Shown here: in pieces, positions 45,516 to 55,356 of the stretch
Layout of the letters: every line of letters starts with the position of its first letter
Position numbering within the stretch: position 1 is the first letter of the stretch
Assembly (NCBI GenBank): GCA_963833505.1
Contig: CAWHYG010000015.1
Coordinates: forward strand, 186,001 to 250,000
DNA from: CAWHYG01 sp963833505
GTDB taxonomy: Bacteria > Eisenbacteria > RBG-16-71-46 > CAIMUX01
Direction of reading: 5' to 3'
DNA: 64,000 nucleotides
The notes under the pieces: generated by a model
The model's database searches: none
What the model saw: only the letters and a program-made list of their open reading frames with translations
Told to the model about the DNA's origin: nothing
Translations under genes and position numbers: made by a program

Positions 45516-46496
45516 ATGTTGCAGCGTCGTCTGGGAACACAGGGACTGGTCGTCTCGGCGCAGGGGCTGGGATGCATGGGGATGAGCGAGTTCTACGGAC
45601 CGCGCGATGACGCGGAATCGATCTCCACGATCCATCGCGCGCTCGAACTCGGGGTGAGCTTCCTCGACACCGCCGATATGTACGGCCCCTTCACCAACGA
45701 GGTTCTGGTCGGCCAGGCGATCCGGGATCGGCGTGATCGGGTGGTCCTTGCCACCAAGTTCGGCAATCAAAGAACGGCGGACGGCGGGTGGATCGGAATC
45801 AACGGCAAGCCGGAATACGTTCGGCAGTGCTGCGAGGCGTCCCTCCGGCGGATGGGAGTGGACCACATCGATCTCTACTACCAGCACCGCGTCGACTCGA
45901 CCGTGCCGATCGAGGAGACGGTCGGCGCGATGGCGGAGTTGGTCCGCGACGGGCTGGTGCGTTACCTCGGGCTCTCCGAAGCCGCCCCCGCCACCATCCG
46001 CCGGGCTCACGCCGTCCATCCCATTTCGGCACTGCAGACCGAGTACTCGCTCTGGACCCGGGATCCTGAGGAACAGATTCTCCCCACGATCCGGGAGCTG
46101 GGAATCGGTTTCGTGGCCTACAGCCCTCTGGGACGGGGCTTCCTGAGCGGTCGGATCCGCGCCGCAACCGATCTGGCCGCGGAGGATTTCCGCCGGCGGA
46201 ATCCGCGCTTCCAGGAGGGCAACCTGGATCGAAACCTGACGATCCTCGACCCGATTCTCCAGGTGGCCAGCGCCCGCGGCGCCAGCCCCGCGCAGATCGC
46301 ACTGGCCTGGGTGATGGCGAAGGGCGAGGACATCGTTCCGATTCCGGGAACGAAGCGGCGTACCTATCTGGAAGAGAACATCGCCGCCGCCGATCTATCC
46401 CTGACGCCGGAAGAGGTGGCATCCCTGGATCAGCGGATTCCGCCCGGGATGACCGCCGGCGACCGATACCCGAACATGGGCACCGTCAATCGCTAG
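45516..46496 (+). CDS. aldo/keto reductase
   Basis: 326 residues; ATG 45516 follows AAGGAGG with seven-base spacing. The catalytic tetrad is visible: Asp and Tyr in FLDTADMYGPFTNE, Lys in VVLATKFGN and His in LYYQHRVD. The NADPH-binding C-terminus includes VPIPGTKRRTYLEENIAAA. It resembles the YakC/AKR13-type group that reduces aldehydes and ketones. Soluble, cytosolic. No operon partner on either side. Confidence 0.93.
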   Translation: MLQRRLGTQGLVVSAQGLGCMGMSEFYGPRDDAESISTIHRALELGVSFLDTADMYGPFTNEVLVGQAIRDRRDRVVLATKFGNQRTADGGWIGINGKPEYVRQCCEASLRRMGVDHIDLYYQHRVDSTVPIEETVGAMAELVRDGLVRYLGLSEAAPATIRRAHAVHPISALQTEYSLWTRDPEEQILPTIRELGIGFVAYSPLGRGFLSGRIRAATDLAAEDFRRRNPRFQEGNLDRNLTILDPILQVASARGASPAQIALAWVMAKGEDIVPIPGTKRRTYLEENIAAADLSLTPEEVASLDQRIPPGMTAGDRYPNMGTVNR

Positions 46497-46754
46497 ATGA
46501 GATGTCACGACAGTGGCGACCGTGCGGCCCAAGCGCTCGCTGCCGGGCCGGCGGCACGAGCCTTGTCACACGGCCACCGGGCGGCCGGCGTGCTCTCGTT
46601 CCGTCCGCCACACGCGGGCGGTGACAACGGCGCCGCGCGTCGCACAAGAGCTGCGTTTGGAATCCGATCCGATCCGCGTCCGCGCAGAATGATTGTCTTG
46701 GGGCGACTACAGCCATCCGATACAGTGCGTGGCATGTTTGAGGGTCCAAGTCCA

Positions 46755-48149
46755 ATGTCAGACCCCGACCCGGAACGAGTTCCGGCGGAGCGATCGTCCG
46801 ACCCGGACTCGGCGCCGGCCCCGGAGGACGGATTCCCCGCCCAGGACCCGGCGCTCCAGCCGGATCGAGCCGGGTGGAACGAACCGCTGATTTCCGAAGA
46901 GGAAGCCGTCGAGCGGGTCTTTACCGGCATTCGCAAGCTGCGGCAGGGAGAGATGACCCGCCGCGAGAGCCGGATGACCTGGACTCTTTGTGCAATCTAC
47001 TCCCTCGGCATCCTCGGCCTGTATCTGGTGCTGCCCGTCCTGTCTCCTTACGCCCACACCCTGCGAGGCCAGACCAGCCTGCTTGTGGGGATGTCGATCG
47101 GCGCCTATGGCCTGACCCAGACGATCTTTCAGATCCCGTTCGGCAACCTGAGCGACCGGATCGGACGAAAGAGCGCCATTCTCATCGGGCTCCTGTTCTT
47201 CGCCACCGGCGGCATCGTCGCGGCGCTCGCCCGCACGGTCGAGGTTCTCATTCTGGGACGGCTTCTTCAGGGAGCGGGCGCAGTCGCCTCCGCGGTGGTT
47301 TCGCTGGTGGCGGATCTGACGCGGCCGGGCGTCCGAACGCAGGCGATGGCAAGGCTCGGGCTCGCCATCGGCGGATCCTTCGCCATCGGCATGGTGGCGG
47401 GCCCGCTCATCGCCCATCATCTCGGCGTCCGGGTTCTCTTCGTCGCGACTTCCTGTTTTTCCGTCGCCGCCGCGGCCCTTCTCTTCCTGACCATCCCGTC
47501 CTCGAAGCGCTCGCGCGTCCGCGCCGACGAACGGATGCAGATGACCGATCTTCCCGGCATCCTGCGGCAGCGCCGGGTGCTCCTGCTCTACGGGGGGACT
47601 TTCATACTCCACACCATCGTGACCGTTCTGTTCGTGGTCGTTCCCTTCGACCTGTCGCAAGGCTCAAGCTTGATCGCCCTCTGGAAGGTCGCTCTGCCGG
47701 CCGTCGCGGTCGGGTTGGTCGCGATGGCGCTGACGGCCCGGGCGTCCGACCGCCGGCGGCGCCCCGAGCTCGTCCTGCTCTTCGGGTCGTTCTTTCTCTG
47801 CGCCTCCTGCGCGATCATGGCGGGATCCGGGAACAAGCTCCCCGGCGTGCTCGGCGCTGTTCTGGTGTTCGTGCTCGCCGTCGCGCTGCTCGAACCGGCC
47901 CTACCGTCCATGATGACCCGGTTCGCCGTCGGCCGCTACCGCGGCACCGCCATGGGCTTCTTTCACATGAGCCAGTTTCTCGGCACCTTCACCGGCGGTC
48001 TTCTGGGCGGCGCTTTCCTGCGCGCGGATCGCGCGCCCCTTTTCGTCGGCTTCACCGCGTGCATCGCGATCTGGGCCGCCGCCGTCCTTCAGACCCGCGG
48101 ATGGCGGCCGGCCGTCGAGTCCCAGCCCCAGGAGAATCCCAGCGCATGA
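46755..48149 (+). CDS. MFS transporter (DHA1-type drug/metabolite efflux)
   Basis: 464 residues from ATG 46755 (GAGGG upstream); ATG 46734 is an alternative. A ~75-residue acidic N-terminal tail precedes twelve transmembrane helices. Motif A is present as FGNLSDRIGRKSAIL, and a second-half region reads GRYRGTAMGFFHMSQFLGTFTGG. TTGGGG/TACAGT around 46699-46726 could be the promoter. The stop overlaps the start of the TPP II-like protease by 4 bp (ATGA), so export and proteolysis may be functionally linked. Confidence 0.88.
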   Translation: MSDPDPERVPAERSSDPDSAPAPEDGFPAQDPALQPDRAGWNEPLISEEEAVERVFTGIRKLRQGEMTRRESRMTWTLCAIYSLGILGLYLVLPVLSPYAHTLRGQTSLLVGMSIGAYGLTQTIFQIPFGNLSDRIGRKSAILIGLLFFATGGIVAALARTVEVLILGRLLQGAGAVASAVVSLVADLTRPGVRTQAMARLGLAIGGSFAIGMVAGPLIAHHLGVRVLFVATSCFSVAAAALLFLTIPSSKRSRVRADERMQMTDLPGILRQRRVLLLYGGTFILHTIVTVLFVVVPFDLSQGSSLIALWKVALPAVAVGLVAMALTARASDRRRRPELVLLFGSFFLCASCAIMAGSGNKLPGVLGAVLVFVLAVALLEPALPSMMTRFAVGRYRGTAMGFFHMSQFLGTFTGGLLGGAFLRADRAPLFVGFTACIAIWAAAVLQTRGWRPAVESQPQENPSA

Positions 48150-51100
48150 CCTTCCCTCCGGAGTGGCTTTCACCAGCACTGAGCTCAAGCCGTGGGCCGT
48201 CGTCTTCGCCGGCACGACCGCGGCCACGCCCTGCGGACTTCGATACCGCTCGCTCCTCGCGATTCTGGCCCTGTCTCCTGTTTCTGCTCCTGACGCCGTT
48301 GGCGGCCGGGGCCGCCCCCGGCGCCGTCCGAAAACACGTGACGCCGCCGAGGAAGACGCCGGCTCCTGCGCCGCCCGACAGCGTGGGGCTCGAGACCGAG
48401 CTGCTTCGCGCGTTCCTGCCCAAGGAGGATCTGGGCGTCGATCGATTCCTGGGCGCGCATCCCAACGCGGACGGGCGCGGGGTCATCGTGGCCATCCTCG
48501 ACACCGGCGTGGATCTTCACCAGCCGGGGCTCCTTCAGACCTCGACCGGCGAGCGGAAGATCCTCGACGTATTCGACGCCACCGACAACGGGCTCTGCGA
48601 GCTGCCGGTGGTCCAGAGCACCGCCGATTCCGTCCTCGTCGGTCTGAGCGGGCGCGCCCTGCATCTGGGGGCCCATCGCTCCGACGACGGCGTCTATCGA
48701 CTCGGGCTTCTACACGGAGCCAGGGTCTTCCCCGACGGGCTGGAGGATCGCCTGCTGGCGGACCGCAAGAAGCAACGCGACCTGGCCGTGGCGACCTGGG
48801 CGGACACCGCCGGCCTGGGACTGGAGAGACGACACGGCGAAGCCGAAGACACGACCGGCCCTCCCGATCGCGGGCGGACCTACCGGAAGATCCGGCGCAT
48901 GGAAGATCAGGATTTCGATGATCCCGGGCCGGTCTACGATCTCATCGCCCTGCACCGGAAGGGAGCCTGGGTGCTGGTCATCGACACGCGCGGCGACGGG
49001 TTGTTGTCCGCGGATCCCGAGCTGCGCCCGTACGGAGAGAGCGGCGACCTGGCGCTCTTTCCCTCGCCGGTCAATCTGAGCATGGCCCTGTCCGCGATCG
49101 CCGCCGACGGCTCGACCGTTTCCCTCTTCTTCGACGAGGGAGCCCACGGCACGCACGTGGCCGGCATCATCGGCGCCTACTACGGCCCGTCGGATCCCCT
49201 CAACGGCATTGCGCCCGGCGCCCGCATCCTCGCGGTCAAGATCGGCAACGGCCATCTGGGCGGCTCCACCTCCCACAACAGCATGGTCAAAGGCCTGGAC
49301 TGGGCCGTGCGCCACGGCGCCATGGTGGCCAACGCCAGTTTCGGGGGCACGACCTGGTTCGAGAACGGAAAGGAGCTGACGTCGCAGTTCTTCGATGAGA
49401 TGGTGCAGAACCACGGCATCTTCGTGAGCCTGAGCGCGGGCAACGAAGGCCCGGGGCTCTCGACGGTGGGCGCGCCCGGAACGGCCCGACGCGTGCTGAC
49501 GATGGGCGCGGCCATCTCGCCACTGACGATGCTGGCTTCCTACGGAGGGCTGGTCGGCGATCTCGAGAAGCTGTCCTCCGGAGCGCGGCCAGCGGCCAGG
49601 GCAGAAGGCATCCGGCTCTTCCCATTCTCCTCGCGCGGACCCCTCGCGAACGGAAGCCCGGGCGTCGATTTCGTCAGCCCGGGCGCGGCTCTTTCGACGC
49701 TTCCGACCTGGACGCTCACGCGGAACGAAAATTGGAACGGCACCAGCATGGCCGCTCCCCAGGGCGCCGGATGCCTGGCCCTTCTGATCTCCGGGTGCAT
49801 GCAGGAGAACATCCCGATCAGCCCCGCTCGGATGAAACGGGCGCTGCGCGCCTCGGCCGTTCCGCTCCAGGGGGTCTCCTGGGTCGAACAGGGGGCGGGT
49901 CTGATCCAGGTTCCAGAGGCCTTCCAGGCGCTTCAGGCTCTCGCCAAGACCTTCCCGGTCGACACGACCCCGTCTTCCGCGGAAACGTCTCTGCCGGGCG
50001 GAGCGGCGAACGCTCCATCGTCCTCGAGCTTGTCCGGCGGGGCGGCGCCCGCTTCATCGTCCTCGCGCCCGTCCGGGCCGGATTCCGCCGCAGCGGACTC
50101 GGCGCAGGTCCCGGTCGTCGGAGTCCCGGCCACGCGCGACCCCGTGACATTGTGGAAGGTCGAAGTGGACAATCCGACCGGCGTCGGAGAGGGATACTAC
50201 GAGCGCGATCTGGAGCGGGATGATCCCTATTGGAAAACCTTCGTGGTCGCTCCCGATCTGCCGGAGCTGGGGGCGAACGCTCTCCGGAACCGTTTCAATC
50301 GGGTCGTCCGGCTCTCTTCCACCGTTCCCTGGATGCTGGCGCCGCCGGAAGTGGCCGTTCCCTCGTCCGGCGTGTCCATCCGCGTCCGGATCGATCCGTC
50401 CAAGATGGAGCCGGGCCTGAACGTCGGACGAATCCGGATGCTGGACGTGGCCACCGCCGGCAACCGGGGCATCACGTCGAAGCTCAATGCCCCGGGCAGC
50501 GAAGCCGAGCTGCTCGCCACCGTCATCCGGCCTTTGACCTCCAGCCCTCCCGACTATCGGATCGAAACGCACCTCGATCTGCCTCCTGGAGAGCGGAAGG
50601 CCGTCTTCGTGAAGGTGCCGGAAGGAGCGACCCGGCTCAGCGTGCGGGTCAAGGAGGAGGCTGCCGAACCCACCAACGTCTACACCCTGGCGGCGACGGC
50701 TCTCAGCCTGCTGCTGCCCCCCGAAGCCCTCCGCGACGTCGCCGACGTGGCGCTGCGCCGGGATGACGAGAAGACGTTCTATCAACGGGTCGAGCCAGGA
50801 ACGACGGTCGAGATCGCCGTCTTCGCGCGGTGGGTCAACGCGGGCCCGGGGAGCGTCGACCTGACCCTTGACTTCGACGGCCTGACCGGCCCGGCCGGGC
50901 TCGGCTCCACGGCCCGGCTCAGCGGCGAGCAAGGCACCAGCGCCAGGTGGGGCGAGACGCCGATCACCATTCAGGCGGGCCGGGACGGTGCGGTGGTGCC
51001 GGTTCGCGCCCTGCTGAAGTCGGTCGACGCGGAGGTGACGGCGGAAGTCTCCGGGCGGGCGGAGCCGCTCGTGCTTGATTGGAGCCTCCGGCCGGACAGC

Positions 51101-52696
51101 TTGTACAAACGCCCCCTCGACGGAGGTCAGGCTCCTCTCATCATGCTCGGCCGCGGCTGGATCCAGATGCGGGCCGGCGAGACCGTCACGGTGGATCTGC
51201 ATGAGCCTCCCGAGTTCGAGGACTTCCTGGATGACGCCTTCTGCCGGCTCTTCACCCCCGACGGCCGGGTCGTGGATGAGGTCAACCTCTCGAACGGACC
51301 GTTCAACCTCGAAGCGTCCAAGGACGGTCCGTCCATCGGCTGGTACCGGGCGGTGATCTCGGTCTTCGCGGAAGACCGGAGCCTGCTCGAGAACTGGTCC
51401 CTTTTTACGCCCGAGGTGATTCACGAGACATCGCCCGGCGTCTTGACCCTGTACCCGGATCCCGTGTCCGGCGAAGCCATGGCTCCGGACAGCGTGTCCC
51501 GGGTCTCGCTGCTGCAAGGCGAGCGCCGTCCGTTCTACCTGCGGGCGCAGGACCTTCCCGAAGACACCGTCTATGTGGGCTCGCTGTCTTTCGGCGAAGG
51601 GTCGGAGAAGCCGGATCTGCTGCGAATTCCCCTTCGGATCGATTCGCGCCCGGCGACTCCGGACGCCGACGATCTCCTCCGCGAATCGGTCGAACAACTG
51701 GAGGATCCGGCCTTGAGAACCCTCGAGCTTCCGCCCGGGCTGGAGCCGCCGGAGCAGCCGGCCACGCCCGGCACCGCCGAAGCCGATCACAAGCCGGCGG
51801 CTGCCGGATCGGATGCGTCCGGCGCAGCCCGCGGCTCCAGCGCGGCCCAGGGCTCCGCCGGAGCAAACGCATCGGGCGGACCCGGCGGTGCGAATCGGCC
51901 CGACTCCCTGTCGGTGTCGGAGGGCGCGCCCTCTTCAACCGGCGTCTGGAGCGTCGAGGCCGTTCACGCCGATCTGTCCGAAGCGTTGGGCGACCTCGAC
52001 CAGGCGGAAGGCGTCCTCAAGGAGTGGAAGGAATCGGACTACCAGAACTCGAACGACTCCTGGGAGCTTCTTTTCGTGCGGGTCGACCTGTGGCTCCGTC
52101 ACGGGATCGCCCGCGACGGCCGTTTGACCGATGAGGCCCGGGACAACGTGGCGCATCTGCTCGATCGGGCCTCCGACCGCCTCGATGCCGCCAAGAAGGA
52201 TCTCGATCGGGCCCGGAACGACCTGGTCAAGAACAAGGAGTCCAAGAGCGACATCCGGACGATGAAGGATCTCGCGGATCGCGAATCGTTCCTTCGCGGC
52301 GTCGAGGGAGACATCGACTTCCGCCGCGCCCGCCTCGCGCTCGCCCGGGGCGACCTGGACGAATCCAGCAATGATCTGGCCAGGTCCGGCGCCAATGACT
52401 TCGGAGGCGAAGATCCCGAAGCGGTCCAGGCCGCTCTGCTGGACGCCGAAAACCGGCCGCTCGAGGCGGTCGAGCCCGCGCTGAACGCCCTCGACGCCGA
52501 CCCGTGGAATCCGGCCGCGGCCCGGCTCGCCGTCAAGATCGAGCTTGATCTCGGCTGGACCGATCTCGCGCAGGAGCAGCTTCAAACCTGGCTCGACCGA
52601 TATCCGACGGAGACCACGGCGTTCTTCGACCTCGAGCAACGGTGCCGGATGACGAAGAAGGCGCCGGAAGCGCGGCCGGTCATCCTGTATCCGTAG
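48146..52696 (+). CDS. tripeptidyl-peptidase II-like subtilisin protease (S8)
   Basis: 1516 residues. ATG 48146 overlaps the MFS stop. A signal-like segment (FWPCLLFLLLTPLAAGAAPG) suggests export. Catalytic triad: Asp119 (VAILDTGVD), His334 (HGTHVAGIIG), Ser534 (NGTSMAAPQ); oxyanion Asn region SAGNEGPG. The ~215-residue insert between Asp and His is the hallmark of tripeptidyl-peptidase II. Long beta-rich domains follow (~600-1230). A Pro/Ala/Ser/Gly-rich linker and a helical TPR/coiled-coil tail (EGVLKEWKESDYQN, LDAAKKDLDRARNDLV) end the protein. TPP II assembles into giant peptidase complexes in eukaryotes; bacterial forms are less studied. Confidence 0.88.
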   Translation: MTFPPEWLSPALSSSRGPSSSPARPRPRPADFDTARSSRFWPCLLFLLLTPLAAGAAPGAVRKHVTPPRKTPAPAPPDSVGLETELLRAFLPKEDLGVDRFLGAHPNADGRGVIVAILDTGVDLHQPGLLQTSTGERKILDVFDATDNGLCELPVVQSTADSVLVGLSGRALHLGAHRSDDGVYRLGLLHGARVFPDGLEDRLLADRKKQRDLAVATWADTAGLGLERRHGEAEDTTGPPDRGRTYRKIRRMEDQDFDDPGPVYDLIALHRKGAWVLVIDTRGDGLLSADPELRPYGESGDLALFPSPVNLSMALSAIAADGSTVSLFFDEGAHGTHVAGIIGAYYGPSDPLNGIAPGARILAVKIGNGHLGGSTSHNSMVKGLDWAVRHGAMVANASFGGTTWFENGKELTSQFFDEMVQNHGIFVSLSAGNEGPGLSTVGAPGTARRVLTMGAAISPLTMLASYGGLVGDLEKLSSGARPAARAEGIRLFPFSSRGPLANGSPGVDFVSPGAALSTLPTWTLTRNENWNGTSMAAPQGAGCLALLISGCMQENIPISPARMKRALRASAVPLQGVSWVEQGAGLIQVPEAFQALQALAKTFPVDTTPSSAETSLPGGAANAPSSSSLSGGAAPASSSSRPSGPDSAAADSAQVPVVGVPATRDPVTLWKVEVDNPTGVGEGYYERDLERDDPYWKTFVVAPDLPELGANALRNRFNRVVRLSSTVPWMLAPPEVAVPSSGVSIRVRIDPSKMEPGLNVGRIRMLDVATAGNRGITSKLNAPGSEAELLATVIRPLTSSPPDYRIETHLDLPPGERKAVFVKVPEGATRLSVRVKEEAAEPTNVYTLAATALSLLLPPEALRDVADVALRRDDEKTFYQRVEPGTTVEIAVFARWVNAGPGSVDLTLDFDGLTGPAGLGSTARLSGEQGTSARWGETPITIQAGRDGAVVPVRALLKSVDAEVTAEVSGRAEPLVLDWSLRPDSLYKRPLDGGQAPLIMLGRGWIQMRAGETVTVDLHEPPEFEDFLDDAFCRLFTPDGRVVDEVNLSNGPFNLEASKDGPSIGWYRAVISVFAEDRSLLENWSLFTPEVIHETSPGVLTLYPDPVSGEAMAPDSVSRVSLLQGERRPFYLRAQDLPEDTVYVGSLSFGEGSEKPDLLRIPLRIDSRPATPDADDLLRESVEQLEDPALRTLELPPGLEPPEQPATPGTAEADHKPAAAGSDASGAARGSSAAQGSAGANASGGPGGANRPDSLSVSEGAPSSTGVWSVEAVHADLSEALGDLDQAEGVLKEWKESDYQNSNDSWELLFVRVDLWLRHGIARDGRLTDEARDNVAHLLDRASDRLDAAKKDLDRARNDLVKNKESKSDIRTMKDLADRESFLRGVEGDIDFRRARLALARGDLDESSNDLARSGANDFGGEDPEAVQAALLDAENRPLEAVEPALNALDADPWNPAAARLAVKIELDLGWTDLAQEQLQTWLDRYPTETTAFFDLEQRCRMTKKAPEARPVILYP

Positions 52697-52900
52697 TCGT
52701 CTGCCGGCGCCGGAGCGACAGTCATGCCTATGGACTCGGCGGGTCGCACTGAAGCGATAGCAGCCCCTATGGACTCGGGCGGGTCGTGCCGGAACGACCG
52801 CACTGCCGCCACGGGAAAACGCGCCGCTCCAGTCAAGAGCGGCTCGGCTCAGATCACGGATCACGCGCGCCGGTCGAGCGGCCGCGCGCCTCGAGCGGCC

Positions 52901-53404
52901 TCAGACCTCCGGTGCGCTCATCCCGTAGGCGGTCCACTCTTCCCGTGCCGGGCCGTAGACGCCGGGCACCTTGACGCCGGCCTGGCGCATGAGCACGGTC
53001 ATCTGGCCCCGATGGTGGGCCTGATGATGGATGAGGATGGCCAGCGTCTTGCCGCGGGCCCACCGGTCGCCGTACATGTCATCCTCTTCGAGCAGGGTCG
53101 CGTCGTTCCAGCGCCGCCGGATCTCGTTCTCGAGAGAGGTGGACAGAAGCTCGTACACTCGCGCGATCTCGCGGGCGTTCGCGGGAACCGGAGCGTGCTC
53201 GTCCGGCCCTTCGAGGGCCAGCCCGGTTCGATTCATCATCTCCGGGATCGAAGTGGTCAGGTGCCAGGCAATGCGTCCGAGGGTTCGATCTTCCGGCGAC
53301 ACCTCCTGCGCCAGGGAGGCGTCGGTCAGAGCCTCGAGGACCTTCATCGTCCCTTTGCGCTCTTCGAGCCAGAAGCTTTCGAAGTCCTTCACCCGGGTGA
53401 ACAT
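52901..53404 (-). CDS. DinB-like four-helix metalloprotein
   Basis: 167 residues. The DinB/YfiT fold is indicated by the metal-binding histidines: one in IAWHLTTSIPEM and two in ILIHHQAHHRGQM. Members often act as thiol-dependent S-transferases (bacillithiol or mycothiol) or have unknown roles. It starts 33 bp after the galT stop and is probably cotranscribed. The gap 52697-52900 contains a short duplicated CCTATGGACTCGG motif only. Confidence 0.88.
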   Translation of the reverse strand: MFTRVKDFESFWLEERKGTMKVLEALTDASLAQEVSPEDRTLGRIAWHLTTSIPEMMNRTGLALEGPDEHAPVPANAREIARVYELLSTSLENEIRRRWNDATLLEEDDMYGDRWARGKTLAILIHHQAHHRGQMTVLMRQAGVKVPGVYGPAREEWTAYGMSAPEV

Positions 53405-53437
53405 GGGGTCTCTCCTTTCCGTTCTCAGATCAGTTCG

Positions 53438-54439
53438 TTACCTGGAAATCGCGACCGCCCGCAGATGTTCGGCGGCGAACTCCGGCGGGACGACGTTGAT
53501 ATAGATGCCGGTGCCGATTTCGAACCCGGCCGGAGTCGTGATCTTGGGGATCACCACGAGATACCAGTGCAAATACCGGGAATCCTCGTCTCCGGCCGCG
53601 GCCGATCGGATGACGAAATTATAGTCCGGATTGTTGACGCCGACCCGCAGTCGGGCCAGGGTGTCGCGCAGCACGTAAGCGAGATCCTCGATCTCCCGCT
53701 CGTTGACCCAGGCGAAACAGGCGTGATGCCGCCGCGGGTAGATCCGCAGCTCGAACGGCGTCCGCGACGCATAGGGGCAGAAGGCCACGAAGTGTTCCGT
53801 CTCCGTGACGAGACGGTGCTTCTGCTCCATCTCCCCCTGGAGCATTTCACAGTACGGGCAGGATCCGAAGGCGTCGTACTGGAGTTGCGCGGCGTACCAT
53901 CCTCCGCGGACGTGCGGGGGCACGATCGGAGTCGCGATGATCTGCGAGTGGGGATGCTCCAGGGAAGTCCCGGCCAGCACTCCGAAGTTCCGGAAGATCG
54001 TGATCAGGTTGATCCGGCGATCGGAGGCCACCGCGAGGTAGCGGCTGCGGAACGCCCGGAGAACGCGTTCGACGTCCGGAACCGGCAGGGTCGAGAGCGA
54101 TTGGTCGTGGTGCGGGGACTCGATGACGACTTCGGCCACCCCGAATCCGCCGGCCTGCAGGAATGGTCCCATGCACTGGCGGCCGACCGGTTGGTCCGGA
54201 TTCAAGGCGGCGAACTTGTTCGGAACGACGCGGAGACGCCATTGCCCGCCCTCCTCCACGGAGTAGACCGCCGGGGGCGTCTGCTCCTCGTTGCCCGGGC
54301 AGAAAGGACAGTCCTTCCGATACATCGGCACTTCCGCCTTGGGAGGGACGCGCGCGCCCATCTCATCGGGCCGCAGGGCCCGCTCGGAGGCGATGATCAC
54401 CCACTCCTTGCTGACGTAGTTCTGGCGGAACTCCGGCAT
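53438..54439 (-). CDS. galT: galactose-1-phosphate uridylyltransferase
   Basis: 333 residues; ATG 54439 preferred over GTG 54445 because GGAGG is correctly spaced. GalT of the HIT superfamily: zinc-binding CPFCPGNEEQTP near the N-terminus, the active-site HPH in TSLEHPHSQIIA, and a second half with CPYCEM and HWYLVVIPKI. It exchanges UMP between UDP-glucose and galactose-1-phosphate (Leloir pathway), or acts on a related sugar-1-phosphate. The ROK sugar kinase at 55357 is close by on the other strand. Confidence 0.93.
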   Translation of the reverse strand: MPEFRQNYVSKEWVIIASERALRPDEMGARVPPKAEVPMYRKDCPFCPGNEEQTPPAVYSVEEGGQWRLRVVPNKFAALNPDQPVGRQCMGPFLQAGGFGVAEVVIESPHHDQSLSTLPVPDVERVLRAFRSRYLAVASDRRINLITIFRNFGVLAGTSLEHPHSQIIATPIVPPHVRGGWYAAQLQYDAFGSCPYCEMLQGEMEQKHRLVTETEHFVAFCPYASRTPFELRIYPRRHHACFAWVNEREIEDLAYVLRDTLARLRVGVNNPDYNFVIRSAAAGDEDSRYLHWYLVVIPKITTPAGFEIGTGIYINVVPPEFAAEHLRAVAISR

Positions 54440-54663
54440 GCGCACCTCCGGGACGACAGGAACAAACCACCGATTCCGGGCGCGAGTGTACCTGCACCGA
54501 CCGCCGGGAGCCAGCGGGCTCAGCCGAACGACCGAAATCGAGCTGAATCGATCCAGCGCAAGAGTCCGGAGGAGACGCGCCTTCCCCGTGCCCGTGCTCT
54601 TCGCTTCACGGATCGGAAACTGGAAGTCGCCGGAGAGACGGCAGCGCAGCGCTGGAACGCGGA

Positions 54664-54857
54664 GTCACGAGAGAAGCTGGCGGATCATGCTGCGCCCCGA
54701 CGCGGAGTCACGGGAGAATCTGGCGGATCAGCAGCGCGGACACAGGCGTCACGGGAGGGGCCGCCGGATCACCGGCAACGACACAAACGTCACGGGAGGA
54801 GCCGCCGGATCACCGGCAACGACACAAACGTCACGGGAGGAGCCGCCGGATCAGATC
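54664..54857. repeat. 41-bp tandem repeat derived from the 3' end of the cupin gene
   Basis: Units start GTCACGGGAG at 54707, 54748, 54789 and 54830 (41-bp spacing; the last is partial), with a diverged unit at 54664. The two central units differ by one base. The last unit overlaps the stop and final codons of the cupin gene (LIRRLLP-stop), so each repeat carries a copy of that gene end. Confidence 0.85.
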
Positions 54858-55331
54858 CCGATGCTCCGGATAGGCCTGAACCAGCTCGATCCCGCCCGGC
54901 TCGTAGTCGGCCGCGTCGAACCCTGGCGCCATAGTCGTGCCGAGAAGCGCGAATCGGCCTCCCGGGAACAGCCGCGCTCCCTGCCAGACGCCACGTGGAA
55001 CGACGACCTGGGGTCTCATCCCGGCGGCGACATCGACCCCGAGCTTGAAGACCGCGGCGCTGCCGCCGGGATGAAGCTGGAGCATCTCGACCGGATCTCC
55101 CAGATAGAAATGAAAGACCTCGTCGGTAAGCAGTCGATGCAAGGCGGAGCGGGTGTCGGAGGTCAGCAGATAGTAGATGGCCGTCCCGCAGGAGCGGGAG
55201 CCGGAATAGCGATCCGGGACAGTGCCGGGAGCCAGGACGTCCCGCGATCGATAGGTCTCCGCGAAGAAGCCTCCTTCGATCGGGTGCGGCTCGAGGTTGA
55301 GCAGATTGATCAGCTCTTCGATGGACGTCAT
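54831..55331 (-). CDS. DUF985 cupin protein
   Basis: 166 residues. The single-domain cupin is recognisable from LEPHPIEGGFFAETYRS, YYLLTSDTRSALHRL, DEVFHFYLGDPVEML, GVWQGARLFPG and TMAPGFDAADYEPG. These blocks match the DUF985/cupin_5 family, small beta-barrel proteins of unknown, possibly sugar-related, function. The gene is divergent from the ROK kinase with only 25 bp between starts. Its 3' end has been tandemly duplicated. Confidence 0.92.
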   Translation of the reverse strand: MTSIEELINLLNLEPHPIEGGFFAETYRSRDVLAPGTVPDRYSGSRSCGTAIYYLLTSDTRSALHRLLTDEVFHFYLGDPVEMLQLHPGGSAAVFKLGVDVAAGMRPQVVVPRGVWQGARLFPGGRFALLGTTMAPGFDAADYEPGGIELVQAYPEHRDLIRRLLP

Positions 55332-55356
55332 GGGATACTCCGTCTATCCTGCCGCC

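Noticed and set aside
46874..48145. Open frame upstream of the TPP II-like protease extending its ORF to 1940 residues
   Set aside because: This part overlaps the MFS gene in another frame and has arginine/proline-rich shadow composition; the ATG at 48146 overlaps the MFS stop and is followed by a signal-like segment.
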